A stretch of DNA of 64,000 nt from Poriferisodalis sp965221195 (GTDB lineage: Bacteria; Actinomycetota; Acidimicrobiia; Acidimicrobiales; Poriferisodalaceae), in NCBI GenBank assembly GCA_965221195.1, contig OZ244864.1, positions 2,418,001 through 2,482,000 on the forward strand, read 5' to 3'. Position 1 is the first letter of the stretch. Every line of letters starts with the position of its first letter. Of this stretch, positions 16,301 through 24,059 are shown one piece after another. Both the position numbers and the translations under genes were made by a program. The notes under the pieces were generated by a model that was not told the DNA's origin, did no database searches, and was given only the letters and a program-made list of their open reading frames with translations.

Positions 16301-16933
16301 TTAGCCACTTTCGTGGCTGTCGGCCACTTCCTCAACAGTCACGGTGTCCATCGTGTCACCAACTGAGATGGAGAGCGCTACGTCCATCCCCTCAGTCACG
16401 TAGCCGAACAGGTTGTAGGCGGGCTGCAGCTTGGCACGACAGTCATCAATGCAAATGAAGAACTGGCTGCCGTTTGTGTTGGGCCCGGCGTTAGCCATTG
16501 CGACCGCTCCCAGCGTGTACTCCCCCTTGACCGGCTCATCATCGAAGCGGTAGCCCGGCCCACCGCGTCCAGAACCCTCTGGGCAGCCGCCTTGGATGAC
16601 GAAATCGGGCACGACCCGATGAAAAGAGAGCCCCGTGTAGTAGCCGTCTCGAGCCAAGTTCACGAAATTGTTGACCGTCACCGGCGCAAGCTGAGGATCG
16701 AGATCCATAACGATGCGGCCTTTGGATGTGTCAAGAGTTACACGCCAGATCGCGTCAGTGTTGATGTTCATTGGGGGCGCGAGCGCGCAGAAGCGCTGGC
16801 CTAACCAATAGCCACGCCAGATCGCGTCAGTGTTGATGTTCATTGGGGGGCGCCGGTTCTTGCGGAGCACCCGCTCGACGACCCGACGCCAGATCGCGTC
16901 AGTGTTGATGTTCATTGGGGGTGCTGATGCCAT
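16301..16933 (-). CDS. Cyclophilin-type peptidyl-prolyl cis-trans isomerase with triplicated N-terminus
   Basis: Catalyses proline isomerisation during folding. The cyclophilin domain occupies residues about 64-205: FHRVVPDFVIQGG, GPNTNGSQFFIC and YNLFGYVTEGMD are the conserved core. The family start would be expected near VTLDTSKG. Instead the frame begins 54 residues earlier and contains MNINTDAIWR three times at 24-residue intervals, each starting with a possible ATG (16915, 16843, 16771). These derive from three identical 36-bp DNA repeats with unrelated spacers. A minimal protein from ATG 16771 would be 156 residues. No ribosome-binding site precedes 16771 or 16843; a TAGGGT box lies 9 nt before the ATG at 16933, which favours the long form. 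Confidence 0.8.
   Translation of the reverse strand: MASAPPMNINTDAIWRRVVERVLRKNRRPPMNINTDAIWRGYWLGQRFCALAPPMNINTDAIWRVTLDTSKGRIVMDLDPQLAPVTVNNFVNLARDGYYTGLSFHRVVPDFVIQGGCPEGSGRGGPGYRFDDEPVKGEYTLGAVAMANAGPNTNGSQFFICIDDCRAKLQPAYNLFGYVTEGMDVALSISVGDTMDTVTVEEVADSHESG
16742..16921 (-). repeat. Three identical 36-bp repeats with two unrelated 36-bp spacers
   Basis: Repeats lie at 16742-16777, 16814-16849 and 16886-16921, each reading ACGCCAGATCGCG at the left and TTCATTGGGGG at the right, with no mismatch. Spacers 16778-16813 and 16850-16885 are each 36 bp and share no visible similarity. The exact 72-bp period keeps the peptidyl-prolyl isomerase frame open. The geometry is that of a CRISPR array, but there are only three repeats, they overlap a gene start and no cas gene is in the window. 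Confidence 0.9.
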
Positions 16934-16956
16934 AGGTAAGTGACCCTACTGCTATT

Positions 16957-17003
16957 GAGGGAAGCTGTTGAGGGAGGCCTTTGAGGAGCGCTGTTAAGGA
17001 ACG
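16957..17003. repeat. Imperfect TTGAGG-type 13-14-bp repeat
   Basis: About four diverged copies beginning TTGAGG or TTAAGG lie in the gap between the isomerase gene and the lipoprotein gene. They flank the 36-bp repeat array on its upstream side. Confidence 0.5.
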
Positions 17004-17084
17004 TCCTGTTCGTGAGGGGGCCAAGGTGTAGCTACTCTCTACTGTGTGCTTACTTCCTGGGGGCCGGGACTGGAGGGGCAAGCC

Positions 17085-17831
17085 GTGGACCAACTGGATT
17101 CTCACCAAGGGACTGTGTGCCAGATTAGATCTGGGCGTCAGATCCGATCTGGGCGCCAGATCAGATCTGGGCGCTGGCATGTGGTTGCGGTAGCTATCGC
17201 CGTGGCGATGCTGGTCAGCGCCTGCGGTCTGCTGAGCGACGACGACGACAACGACGCAACCACTGCAACTACTGCTGATTCGGGGTCACTAGTCAACGAT
17301 GCTGAGACGCAGACAATCGTGACAGCAGCGACACCGCCGACCACTGCAGCCAACGGCACCGATGACGAACAGGGATCGGGTCCCAGCTTGACGACAGAGT
17401 CAAAACTGTCTACCGCCGGTCTGGGGCCGGTACTTATCGGGCACGCGCTTGAAGAGGCCCGCTCGGCTGCTGCTGCGCCGATGGTTGCTGTGCCCGGTGG
17501 CTCAGACGCATGCCGCTACTACACGCTCCAAGACGGCCCTACCGGTGTCCGCTTTTTGGCTGTCAACGCGGAGATCGTGCGGGTGGACATTGACGCGGGA
17601 CCCATCACCACCATTTCGGGCTACGGCATCGGTTCGACTCGCAGCGAGATCGTCGCTGCATTCGGTGACAGAATCGAAGACGGCCCGGGACTCTCCGCCA
17701 TCCAGTTCGTGCCGGTCGATGGGCCGGACCTCGATAAGCGCGTCGTGTGGGAAGTAAACGAGGACGGAGAGGTGGTCTCTCTGCGATCTGGACGACTGCC
17801 GCACATCGGACCCCGAGTCGGCTGCAGCTAG
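17085..17831 (+). CDS. Putative lipoprotein of unknown function
   Basis: Secreted, lipid-anchored protein, 248 residues, no recognised domain. From the GTG at 17085 the sequence has an arginine-rich n-region made of three QIRSGR units (18-bp tandem repeat), a hydrophobic segment and a lipobox LVSAC with the cysteine at residue 47. A Thr/Ala/Asp-rich linker follows to about residue 110, then a folded domain of about 130 residues with a single cysteine pair candidate (DACRYYTL and the final VGCS). The domain begins STAGLGPVLIG, which resembles bacterial periplasmic small domains seen as actinobacterial lipoproteins. GTG is chosen because GGAGGGG lies 6 nt upstream. Confidence 0.7.
   Translation: MDQLDSHQGTVCQIRSGRQIRSGRQIRSGRWHVVAVAIAVAMLVSACGLLSDDDDNDATTATTADSGSLVNDAETQTIVTAATPPTTAANGTDDEQGSGPSLTTESKLSTAGLGPVLIGHALEEARSAAAAPMVAVPGGSDACRYYTLQDGPTGVRFLAVNAEIVRVDIDAGPITTISGYGIGSTRSEIVAAFGDRIEDGPGLSAIQFVPVDGPDLDKRVVWEVNEDGEVVSLRSGRLPHIGPRVGCS
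17121..17174 (+). repeat. 18-bp tandem repeat, three copies
   Basis: Unit CAGATCCGATCTGGGCGC with small variation, inside the lipoprotein signal sequence; encodes QIRSGR three times. It adds positive charge before the hydrophobic core. Confidence 0.9.
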
Positions 17832-17873
17832 CTAGCCCAAAGCTGTGCCCGTGCGTCGGCTGGTGATGTGAAC

Positions 17874-17907
17874 CAGCTTGCGGCGGGAATCAGCTTGCGG
17901 CGGGAAT
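17874..17907. repeat. 17-bp tandem duplication
   Basis: CAGCTTGCGGCGGGAAT twice, followed by CAACTTGCGAC, in the gap after the lipoprotein and reaching the M20 stop codon. Confidence 0.93.
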
Positions 17908-19271
17908 CAACTTGCGACAGCGTCGCCCAAATTGCGGATCACGTCGATCCACAGTTGCGTCGTGAGCGCCAGCGAGTCCACATCGATGCGTTCGTCGTTG
18001 CCATGGAAGCGCAGCATGAAGTCGCCGGAGTTGACTTTATTGCTGAACAGGCCGGCCCCATAAGCCACAGCACCGCGAAGCCGAAAGAAACGCGCATCGG
18101 TGGCACCCACGATGAGCTGCGGTATCACCGGTGCGCCCGGATGAGCCTTGGTGACAAGCTCACTCAACAGTTGCCACATCGGCGTATTGGTCGATGAGAA
18201 GCTGGCCGGGTCGTCGTGAAGATGTTCAATCTCAACCTGGTCGAACAGTTCGCCGAGCGCCGCTCGCAGATGCTCATCGGTTTCAACAGGGTCGCCGGGC
18301 GCTGTGCGGATGTCGATCTCAATGTCAACCCTGTCGGGAATGATGTTGGTTTTGTTGCCTCCACCTACGACGTTGGGACTGAACGTGGTGTGGCTGCATG
18401 CATGTAAGTGACGTGCGAGGCCCGGCGAGTCGAGCCCGGCAACAGTGTCCCACACGCTGGCCGGGTCGAGCAGTGCTGCGCGGGTCTCATCGTCCACCAA
18501 CAGAGTTGACACATGGTGCTGCCAAAGTTCAGTTAGCTGCGGTGCCGGGCGATACTGGGCGATGCGCCGGACGATTTCCGCCGCCTTGACGAGCGCATTG
18601 TCAGTACCGAACGGCATAGAGCCATGACCGGGAGTGCCGCGCACAATGAGCCGCCGCCAGCCAATGCCCTTCTCGCCTGCCGCCAGCGTGATCTTGGTGC
18701 CCTCAGGCGTGTGATTAGGTATCCCACCGAACTCAGTTAGGACGTACTCACACTCAATGGCATCCCAGTGGTGTTCCGCCATCCATTTGGCACCGTAGGT
18801 GCCTCCGGCTTCTTCGTCGGCCACACCGAAGTAGATGATGTCTCCTTGGGGTCGGTAGCCGCTGCTAGCGATGTGCCGGAACGCCACCGCCATGGACGAT
18901 GTCAGGTTGAGCATGTCAACTGCGCCACGACCCCACACTTCGCCGTTGACTAATTCGCCACCGAAGGGGTCCCGGCTCCAGCCGTCCGGGTTTACCGGAA
19001 CCACGTCGGTGTGGCCCATAAGACACAGTCTCGGTGCATCGGGATTGGTGCCAGCGATTCTCGCTACCAGCGAGCGGCGGCCCGGCTCCGATTCAAAGCG
19101 TTCTACATCAACGCCGGCACCTTCCAAGAACGTCTCCAGCAGATCGCTGTTGCGAACTTCTTCGCCCGAAGAAACGGTTCCGTCATTGACGCATGCGTTG
19201 CGAATCATGTGCTGCAGCAGATCAACCGTCTCATTGGTCAGCGCTGGGTCGGTGTGATCAAGAACAGACAT
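17907..19271 (-). CDS. M20 family metallopeptidase
   Basis: Zinc-dependent amidohydrolase or exopeptidase of the M20 family (relatives: succinyl-diaminopimelate desuccinylase, carboxypeptidase G2, aminoacylases), 454 residues. Metal ligands appear in LMGHTDVVPVN, GRGAVDML and GVADEEAGG (general base Glu), with a final histidine in MLRFHGNDER. The dimerisation domain lies in the middle, including VRGTPGHGSMPFG. The substrate cannot be told. ATG 19271 is 7 nt after TAGCAT, suggesting leaderless transcription. The 3' end lies in a 17-bp tandem repeat. Divergent from the luciferase-like gene. Confidence 0.87.
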   Translation of the reverse strand: MSVLDHTDPALTNETVDLLQHMIRNACVNDGTVSSGEEVRNSDLLETFLEGAGVDVERFESEPGRRSLVARIAGTNPDAPRLCLMGHTDVVPVNPDGWSRDPFGGELVNGEVWGRGAVDMLNLTSSMAVAFRHIASSGYRPQGDIIYFGVADEEAGGTYGAKWMAEHHWDAIECEYVLTEFGGIPNHTPEGTKITLAAGEKGIGWRRLIVRGTPGHGSMPFGTDNALVKAAEIVRRIAQYRPAPQLTELWQHHVSTLLVDDETRAALLDPASVWDTVAGLDSPGLARHLHACSHTTFSPNVVGGGNKTNIIPDRVDIEIDIRTAPGDPVETDEHLRAALGELFDQVEIEHLHDDPASFSSTNTPMWQLLSELVTKAHPGAPVIPQLIVGATDARFFRLRGAVAYGAGLFSNKVNSGDFMLRFHGNDERIDVDSLALTTQLWIDVIRNLGDAVAS

Positions 19272-19284
19272 GACACCGATGCTA
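19272..19284 (-). promoter_or_regulatory. -10 box TAGCAT, 7 nt before M20 ATG 19271
   Basis: Leaderless arrangement; no purine-rich site precedes this ATG. Confidence 0.45.
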
Positions 19285-19397
19285 GAGCGGTGCTTCGTCG
19301 CGACGCAGCGAGCGGCACTCTTGGGTCACACAAACACAGCCGCGACTACTGTGGGTGCCACACACGCCGCTGTCGCCACATTTGAAGAGGTGTCCAC

Positions 19398-20681
19398 ATG
19401 ACCGTCAAGTTCTGTTGGTTCAACCTGATGCCTTGGCCTGATCTGCCTGACGACTTCAAGACCGAGCACCGGTCGGTGTGGGTGGACATCGACAGTTCGT
19501 TGTTTGACCCCGAGCGCGCCAACGGCATCTACCACACTTATATGGACCAGCTGGAGTTTGCCGACGAGCTGGGCTTTGACGGCATCGGTGTCAACGAGCA
19601 TCACCAGAACGCCTACGGCATCATGCCGAGTCCCAACATCATCGCCGCCGGACTGGCTCGGCGAACTTCACAGGCGGCGATCTGCGTCATCGGCAACTCC
19701 ATCGCTTTGTACAACCCGCCGCACCGAGTGGCCGAAGAGTTCGCCATGCTGGACTGCCTCAGCGGTGGTCGGCTCGTCGCAGGGTTCCCGGTGGGCACCC
19801 CGATGGACACCAACTTCACCTACGGGCAGATCCCAGCGCTCACCCGCGAGAAGTACTACGAAGCCCACGACCTCATCATGGAGGCGTGGACCAACCCAGA
19901 AGTCTTTGCCTTCGACGGTAAATACACCCAGCTGCGCTACGTGAACTGCTGGCCCAAGCCAGTCCAGCAGCCGCATCCACCGATCTATATCCCCGGCGGC
20001 GGCTCAATCGAGACGTGGGACTTCTGCTTAGAGCACGACTACAACTACTCCTACCTGAGCTTCAACGGTTACTTGGCCGGCCAGACGCTGATGGACGGCT
20101 ATTGGAACCGAGTCAACGAGACAAACAAATCGATGTCGCCGGGCCGCGCCGGGTTCGCGCAGATCATCTGCACAGCCGCAACCGACGCGGAAGCGGAAGA
20201 TCTGTACAGCGAACATCTGCTGTACTTCTTCAACCGCTGCTTGCATGTGTTTCCGGGTTTCGCCGACCCTCCCGGCTACCGGACAGTCAAGACAATCCAA
20301 GCGGGCAAGCTGGACCAGTTCCGCAAAGAAAACCAAGCCCTGTTCAAGCGGCTCACTTGGAAAGAACTGGTTGAAGGTGGCTTCGTGATCGCCGGCTCGC
20401 CCGACACGGTACGCGAGCGCATGGAAGACATGATCAAACGACTGCGCGTCGGCACGGTGTTTTGCTTGATGCACATGGGCGACATGCCCGACTGGAAGAC
20501 CCGCTACTCAAGCCAACTTTTTGCTGAGAAAGTCATGCCGGGGCTGCGTGGCATTTGGGGCGACGAGTTCTCCGACGCTGCCGACTGGTGGTGCAAACCG
20601 ATGGACAGCCGGGTGCGTCCGGAGGTCACCATGGCCGAAGCTCGCCGCTACCCCGAGCCGCCCAAGGGTCGGTCGGTGTGA
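19398..20681 (+). CDS. Luciferase-like (LLM class) flavin-dependent monooxygenase
   Basis: TIM-barrel oxidoreductase using FMN or coenzyme F420, 427 residues. Visible features are the N-terminal strand FCWFNLMPWPD, GFDGIGVNEHHQNAYG, and the central LSGGRLVAGFPVGTP. The C-terminal part has GSPDTVRERM, the family's nucleotide-contact region. The organism has other F420-type proteins near the right edge, so F420 use is plausible but not shown. The gene has AGAGG upstream of the ATG. It overlaps the next gene as GTGA, so the two are cotranslated and probably act in one degradative step. Confidence 0.85.
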   Translation: MTVKFCWFNLMPWPDLPDDFKTEHRSVWVDIDSSLFDPERANGIYHTYMDQLEFADELGFDGIGVNEHHQNAYGIMPSPNIIAAGLARRTSQAAICVIGNSIALYNPPHRVAEEFAMLDCLSGGRLVAGFPVGTPMDTNFTYGQIPALTREKYYEAHDLIMEAWTNPEVFAFDGKYTQLRYVNCWPKPVQQPHPPIYIPGGGSIETWDFCLEHDYNYSYLSFNGYLAGQTLMDGYWNRVNETNKSMSPGRAGFAQIICTAATDAEAEDLYSEHLLYFFNRCLHVFPGFADPPGYRTVKTIQAGKLDQFRKENQALFKRLTWKELVEGGFVIAGSPDTVRERMEDMIKRLRVGTVFCLMHMGDMPDWKTRYSSQLFAEKVMPGLRGIWGDEFSDAADWWCKPMDSRVRPEVTMAEARRYPEPPKGRSV

Positions 20682-21580
20682 GCGAAACCGACCCAGACCC
20701 GGTCGCAACAGCGGTCGCGCCAAAAGCCAATGGGTCCGGTTACGTCGAGACGGTCATCACGACCCGGCGATCGGTGACTACGCCAGTGCGCGTCTACGAA
20801 CCTGCCAATGCAGATGCATCCAGCAAAGCAACCGTGCTGGCGTTGCACGGCACAGGCGGCTGGCTGGCAGACGAACCAGTGCTCAACGGCCTAGCTGCGG
20901 CCGGGCTGACAGTGGTGGCACCAATATGGCCCGCTTGGAGCGAACACGACGACGAAGACCGTCTGTCCGATATGGCCGACTTCGCCCTGCACGGCTGGGA
21001 CGTGGCCACCGAGATGGACCTGCTTGGGGGTTCAAGCACCGGCCCTGATGCGGGAAAGCTGCACCTGATGGGCCACTCCATGGGCGGCATGATCGCCGCA
21101 GAGATGGCAGCGCTGGCACCTCAGTCGGTAGATCGGATGGCCTTGCTGTGCCCTGCAGGGTTATGGCTTAGCGATCACCCGATTCCCGACATCTTCGCCA
21201 TGCTCCCCTATCAGCTCGCTGAGGTTCTCTTCGCTAAGCCTGACGTGGGCGAAGAGGTGCTCACCGGCGGTGCTGACTTCTCCGATAATGCCAAGCTGAC
21301 AAGCTTCATGGTGGCGCGGGCCCGACAGCAGGGCATGGCCGGCAAGATCCTGTTTCCGATCCCCAACCGGCGCTTCTGTGAGCGGGCCTACCGGGTGACG
21401 GTGCCCACTTTGGTGGTGTGGGGCCGCCAAGACCGACTGATACCACCTGTGTACGCGGACGCGTGGCACAAGGCACTGCCCGACGCCACGGTCACACTCA
21501 TCAACGATGCCGGGCACATGCTCCCGTACGAGCAACCCGCCGCAGTAGTAGCGGCGGTTGTCGCTCATCTCGCAGGCTGA
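20678..21580 (+). CDS. Alpha/beta hydrolase coupled to the luciferase-like gene
   Basis: Hydrolase of 300 residues. It has LALHGTGGW at the oxyanion site, GHSMGGMIAAEM at the nucleophile elbow, and VVWGRQDRLIP plus DAGHMLPYEQP near the C-terminus with the catalytic acid and histidine, all in the order seen in meta-cleavage-product hydrolases and haloperoxidase-like enzymes. A frame from 20555 exists but overlaps the previous gene; the GTG at 20678, overlapping the luciferase-like stop by GTGA, is the natural start. Together the two genes suggest oxidation of a cyclic ketone or similar compound followed by ester hydrolysis; this is inference. Confidence 0.83.
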   Translation: MSETDPDPVATAVAPKANGSGYVETVITTRRSVTTPVRVYEPANADASSKATVLALHGTGGWLADEPVLNGLAAAGLTVVAPIWPAWSEHDDEDRLSDMADFALHGWDVATEMDLLGGSSTGPDAGKLHLMGHSMGGMIAAEMAALAPQSVDRMALLCPAGLWLSDHPIPDIFAMLPYQLAEVLFAKPDVGEEVLTGGADFSDNAKLTSFMVARARQQGMAGKILFPIPNRRFCERAYRVTVPTLVVWGRQDRLIPPVYADAWHKALPDATVTLINDAGHMLPYEQPAAVVAAVVAHLAG

Positions 21581-21623
21581 TCAGTTTCTGGGCGCGGGCA
21601 ACCAGCCTGCCTATATCTCATAG

Positions 21624-23975
21624 CTATATCTCGTAGGTATCGACCGTGGCTGCTGCCACGGCATCTTGGCTGTACGCCATCTGCACTAGTTCGCAGTTGA
21701 GCCACGCCTGCCGCTGATCGAGATCGTGACCGCTGCCGCGCACACCTGAGACACCGTGCGGCACAACCCAGCCCGAGTTGTCCCAATCGCCAAGGTCGAA
21801 TGCGTAGCGGGCCACAGAACTGTGAATCGCCCGCTCGCCGGTCTCAGGTGCAGTGCCCCCTTGGCGCACCGTGTCACCGTCGCCAGCGCAACCGTGGACA
21901 GGAGGATGCAGATGACGTGCCGCGGCCAACGCAGCAGCCAGCGGATGCGGCGATGCCATGCGATGCACTCGTCCCCACTTCCATTCAGTCGGGTCGTCAC
22001 CGAGTCGCTGCGACAACTCGGCTGCGGTCTCATCCACGCACGCGCTGACCGCCATGCGCAGACCGATCCGGTTGTCCAACCCGGGCACCGCGTTGAGATT
22101 CCGTTCACAGAGCATGCGCGTCGCCGCACCCGCCGCCATACGACTGGCCTCAGTAGCGGGCGGCCATCCCGATGCGCCCAGCTCGGCGTTAGCGATGCTG
22201 AGCCGTTCGGTGATCGCCTCAATGAGCCGCCGCTTGATGACTCCATAGATGGTTGCCGCCGCCGAGTCGGCAGTGATGGCCTGATCCCACCCAGCCAACA
22301 TGTCAAGGAGCGTGTGCGACAGTTCATGGCCGCATTCGACAGCATGTTCGGTGATCAGGCCTATCACTTTGGGCGCAACTAGCGAAATGACATCACCGTG
22401 AATCGCGCTCATGTCGCCAACAGTGGCGCCAGTCAACGGTGCCAGCAACTCGCAGATGCGGTCGTGACGGCTGGGGCTAGCGAAATCCATTGAGATGTAG
22501 GGGCCGCTATCGGCGGTGCGGTTGTTGGCTGTCACGAGATAGCCGCGCTCAGGATCACTCCATTGGGGAAGATCCTCAAAAGACACCGGCTTGAGTCCGT
22601 CCCAAGCGAACTCGCTGGTGGGTGGCACCGGCATCCAACGGCTAGCTATCGGGCGTTCAACCACCCGTCCCCGGATCTTGAAAGTAATCGAACCGGCTCT
22701 ATCGGCTGCAAGCAGATTGTTAACCGGCAGCACCCACGGCCGCATCGCCTCCACCAGATCAGCGGACGAACCTGCGACGAGCATCGGCCACAAGGCATCC
22801 AGTGTGGTGTCGACACCGAACATGGCTGTCCACTGCATGGAGAGCGCTACACCGTCAGCAGGGTCGCCAAGCACCACCGGACCCCTAGGCGTAGCGCCGC
22901 AGAGCACATCGATGGTGCCTTCGTTGCGAATGGTCAACGCTTCTGTGCGCCATTGGATAGCCGTGCCGTCGGCGAGCGGCCAGCGGGCCACTCTCGCCTC
23001 GGGGCCGTCGGGGTCGTCTGTCAAGAAGCGCTCCACAAACACATCAGTGTCATCGCACATGCCGTGGGTGATGCCCCAAGCCACTTCGGCGTTGTGGCCG
23101 AAGTGCGGGAAACCGGGCACGCCGGGAAATCCCATACCGACAGCATCGAACTCATCACAGCGCAAGTGACACTGGTGGTAAACGTTCGGGAACTCGATGC
23201 CGCGGTGCGGGTCGCCCGCCAGCAACGGCTTGCCGCTGGCAGTGCGCTCACCGCTAAGAACCCAAGAGTTGGACGCACCATCGGCATCCATCGCAGCAGC
23301 CAGTGCTGCCATATCGGCAGCACTGGCCTCAAGCACACGCTCAGCGTCAACAAGCAACGCCGGTCGCTGCCCGTCACCGGGCAGGAGTCGATGTTGCCCG
23401 TCATCGGGCAAGATGGCTGCATCGGCCTCAACGTCGCCGACCGTGGCCATGACCGCCTCAGGACCAGCTTGAGCCATGATGCGTCCGCGCCACAGCTTGC
23501 GGGTCAATGTGCCCATGAAGAGGTGCCGCAGTTTGTATACCGCAACGCAGTGCCACGGCTCCCAAGGCTCGGGCGGCGCCGGATGATGCTCAAACTCGGT
23601 TGGCAGCGAATCGCGGTGAGTTGCAAGCCAGCGGTTCACACCGGCGGTGTAGGCCTCGCACATCGCTCGGGTGGCCGACTTCAGCGCCGCATAGTCGTAT
23701 TGCGCAATACGCGCAAGCCCTAGTCGGCGGAGGAAGGCATCCTCGCGGGCGCCTGCCATGCCGACGACCTCCGCCCAACGTCCGAGAGCTCGACGGCGGT
23801 CCCATTCCATCTGCCAGATGCGGTCATCGGCCGCCACCCAGCCCTGTGCTGCAAACACTGCTTGCGCCGTCGGTGCCTCAATGTGGGCAATCCCCCAGCG
23901 ATCCCGACGGATGGTCGCCCCCAGCGATCCCGACGGATGGTCGCCCCCAGCGCCTTGAACACTGCTTAGACCCAT
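21624..23975 (-). CDS. Penicillin acylase family Ntn-hydrolase
   Basis: Autoprocessing amidase of the penicillin G acylase/AHL acylase type, about 783 residues. The N-terminal alpha region begins ATIRRDRWGIAHIEA; the processed beta chain begins at the nucleophile serine in DGASNSWVLSG; PLLAGDPHRGIEFPN and AEVAWGITHG with the oxyanion asparagine region follow. No signal peptide is seen, so it may be cytoplasmic, unlike most relatives. ATG 23975 is chosen: a TAGCGT box lies 7 nt upstream. A 26-bp tandem duplication at 23892-23943 is translated in two frames here, and the GTG at 23962 in another frame would have been in phase with a single-copy ancestor (see findings). Confidence 0.85.
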   Translation of the reverse strand: MGLSSVQGAGGDHPSGSLGATIRRDRWGIAHIEAPTAQAVFAAQGWVAADDRIWQMEWDRRRALGRWAEVVGMAGAREDAFLRRLGLARIAQYDYAALKSATRAMCEAYTAGVNRWLATHRDSLPTEFEHHPAPPEPWEPWHCVAVYKLRHLFMGTLTRKLWRGRIMAQAGPEAVMATVGDVEADAAILPDDGQHRLLPGDGQRPALLVDAERVLEASAADMAALAAAMDADGASNSWVLSGERTASGKPLLAGDPHRGIEFPNVYHQCHLRCDEFDAVGMGFPGVPGFPHFGHNAEVAWGITHGMCDDTDVFVERFLTDDPDGPEARVARWPLADGTAIQWRTEALTIRNEGTIDVLCGATPRGPVVLGDPADGVALSMQWTAMFGVDTTLDALWPMLVAGSSADLVEAMRPWVLPVNNLLAADRAGSITFKIRGRVVERPIASRWMPVPPTSEFAWDGLKPVSFEDLPQWSDPERGYLVTANNRTADSGPYISMDFASPSRHDRICELLAPLTGATVGDMSAIHGDVISLVAPKVIGLITEHAVECGHELSHTLLDMLAGWDQAITADSAAATIYGVIKRRLIEAITERLSIANAELGASGWPPATEASRMAAGAATRMLCERNLNAVPGLDNRIGLRMAVSACVDETAAELSQRLGDDPTEWKWGRVHRMASPHPLAAALAAARHLHPPVHGCAGDGDTVRQGGTAPETGERAIHSSVARYAFDLGDWDNSGWVVPHGVSGVRGSGHDLDQRQAWLNCELVQMAYSQDAVAAATVDTYEI
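23892..23943 (-). repeat. 26-bp direct tandem duplication
   Basis: Two perfect copies of a 26-bp unit (starting CCCCCAGCGATCCCGACGG on the plus strand) at 23892-23917 and 23918-23943, followed by nine more matching bases. Since 26 is not a multiple of three, the two copies are read in different frames, giving GDHPSGSLG and then ATIRRDRWG. Confidence 0.95.
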
Positions 23976-23988
23976 AGCAGCCACGCTA
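23976..23988 (-). promoter_or_regulatory. -10 box TAGCGT, 7 nt before acylase ATG 23975
   Basis: Supports ATG 23975 as the acylase start in the duplicated allele. Confidence 0.45.
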
Positions 23989-24059
23989 GAACCCCCAACG
24001 CCGTTCATAACCAGATGCGCTGCGGAGGGGTCGGTGGTCGATGGTCGATGAGGCCTGTG

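Noticed and set aside
16742..16921. Formal CRISPR array annotation
   Set aside because: Only three repeats, they overlap the start of a cyclophilin gene, no cas gene or leader is seen, and the repeat ends do not match types I can recall. Kept as a repeat and as a finding.
22563..23723. Long 386-codon plus-strand frame opposite the acylase gene
   Set aside because: Shadow of a GC-rich gene; its translation has no domain and the acylase motifs on the minus strand are unambiguous.
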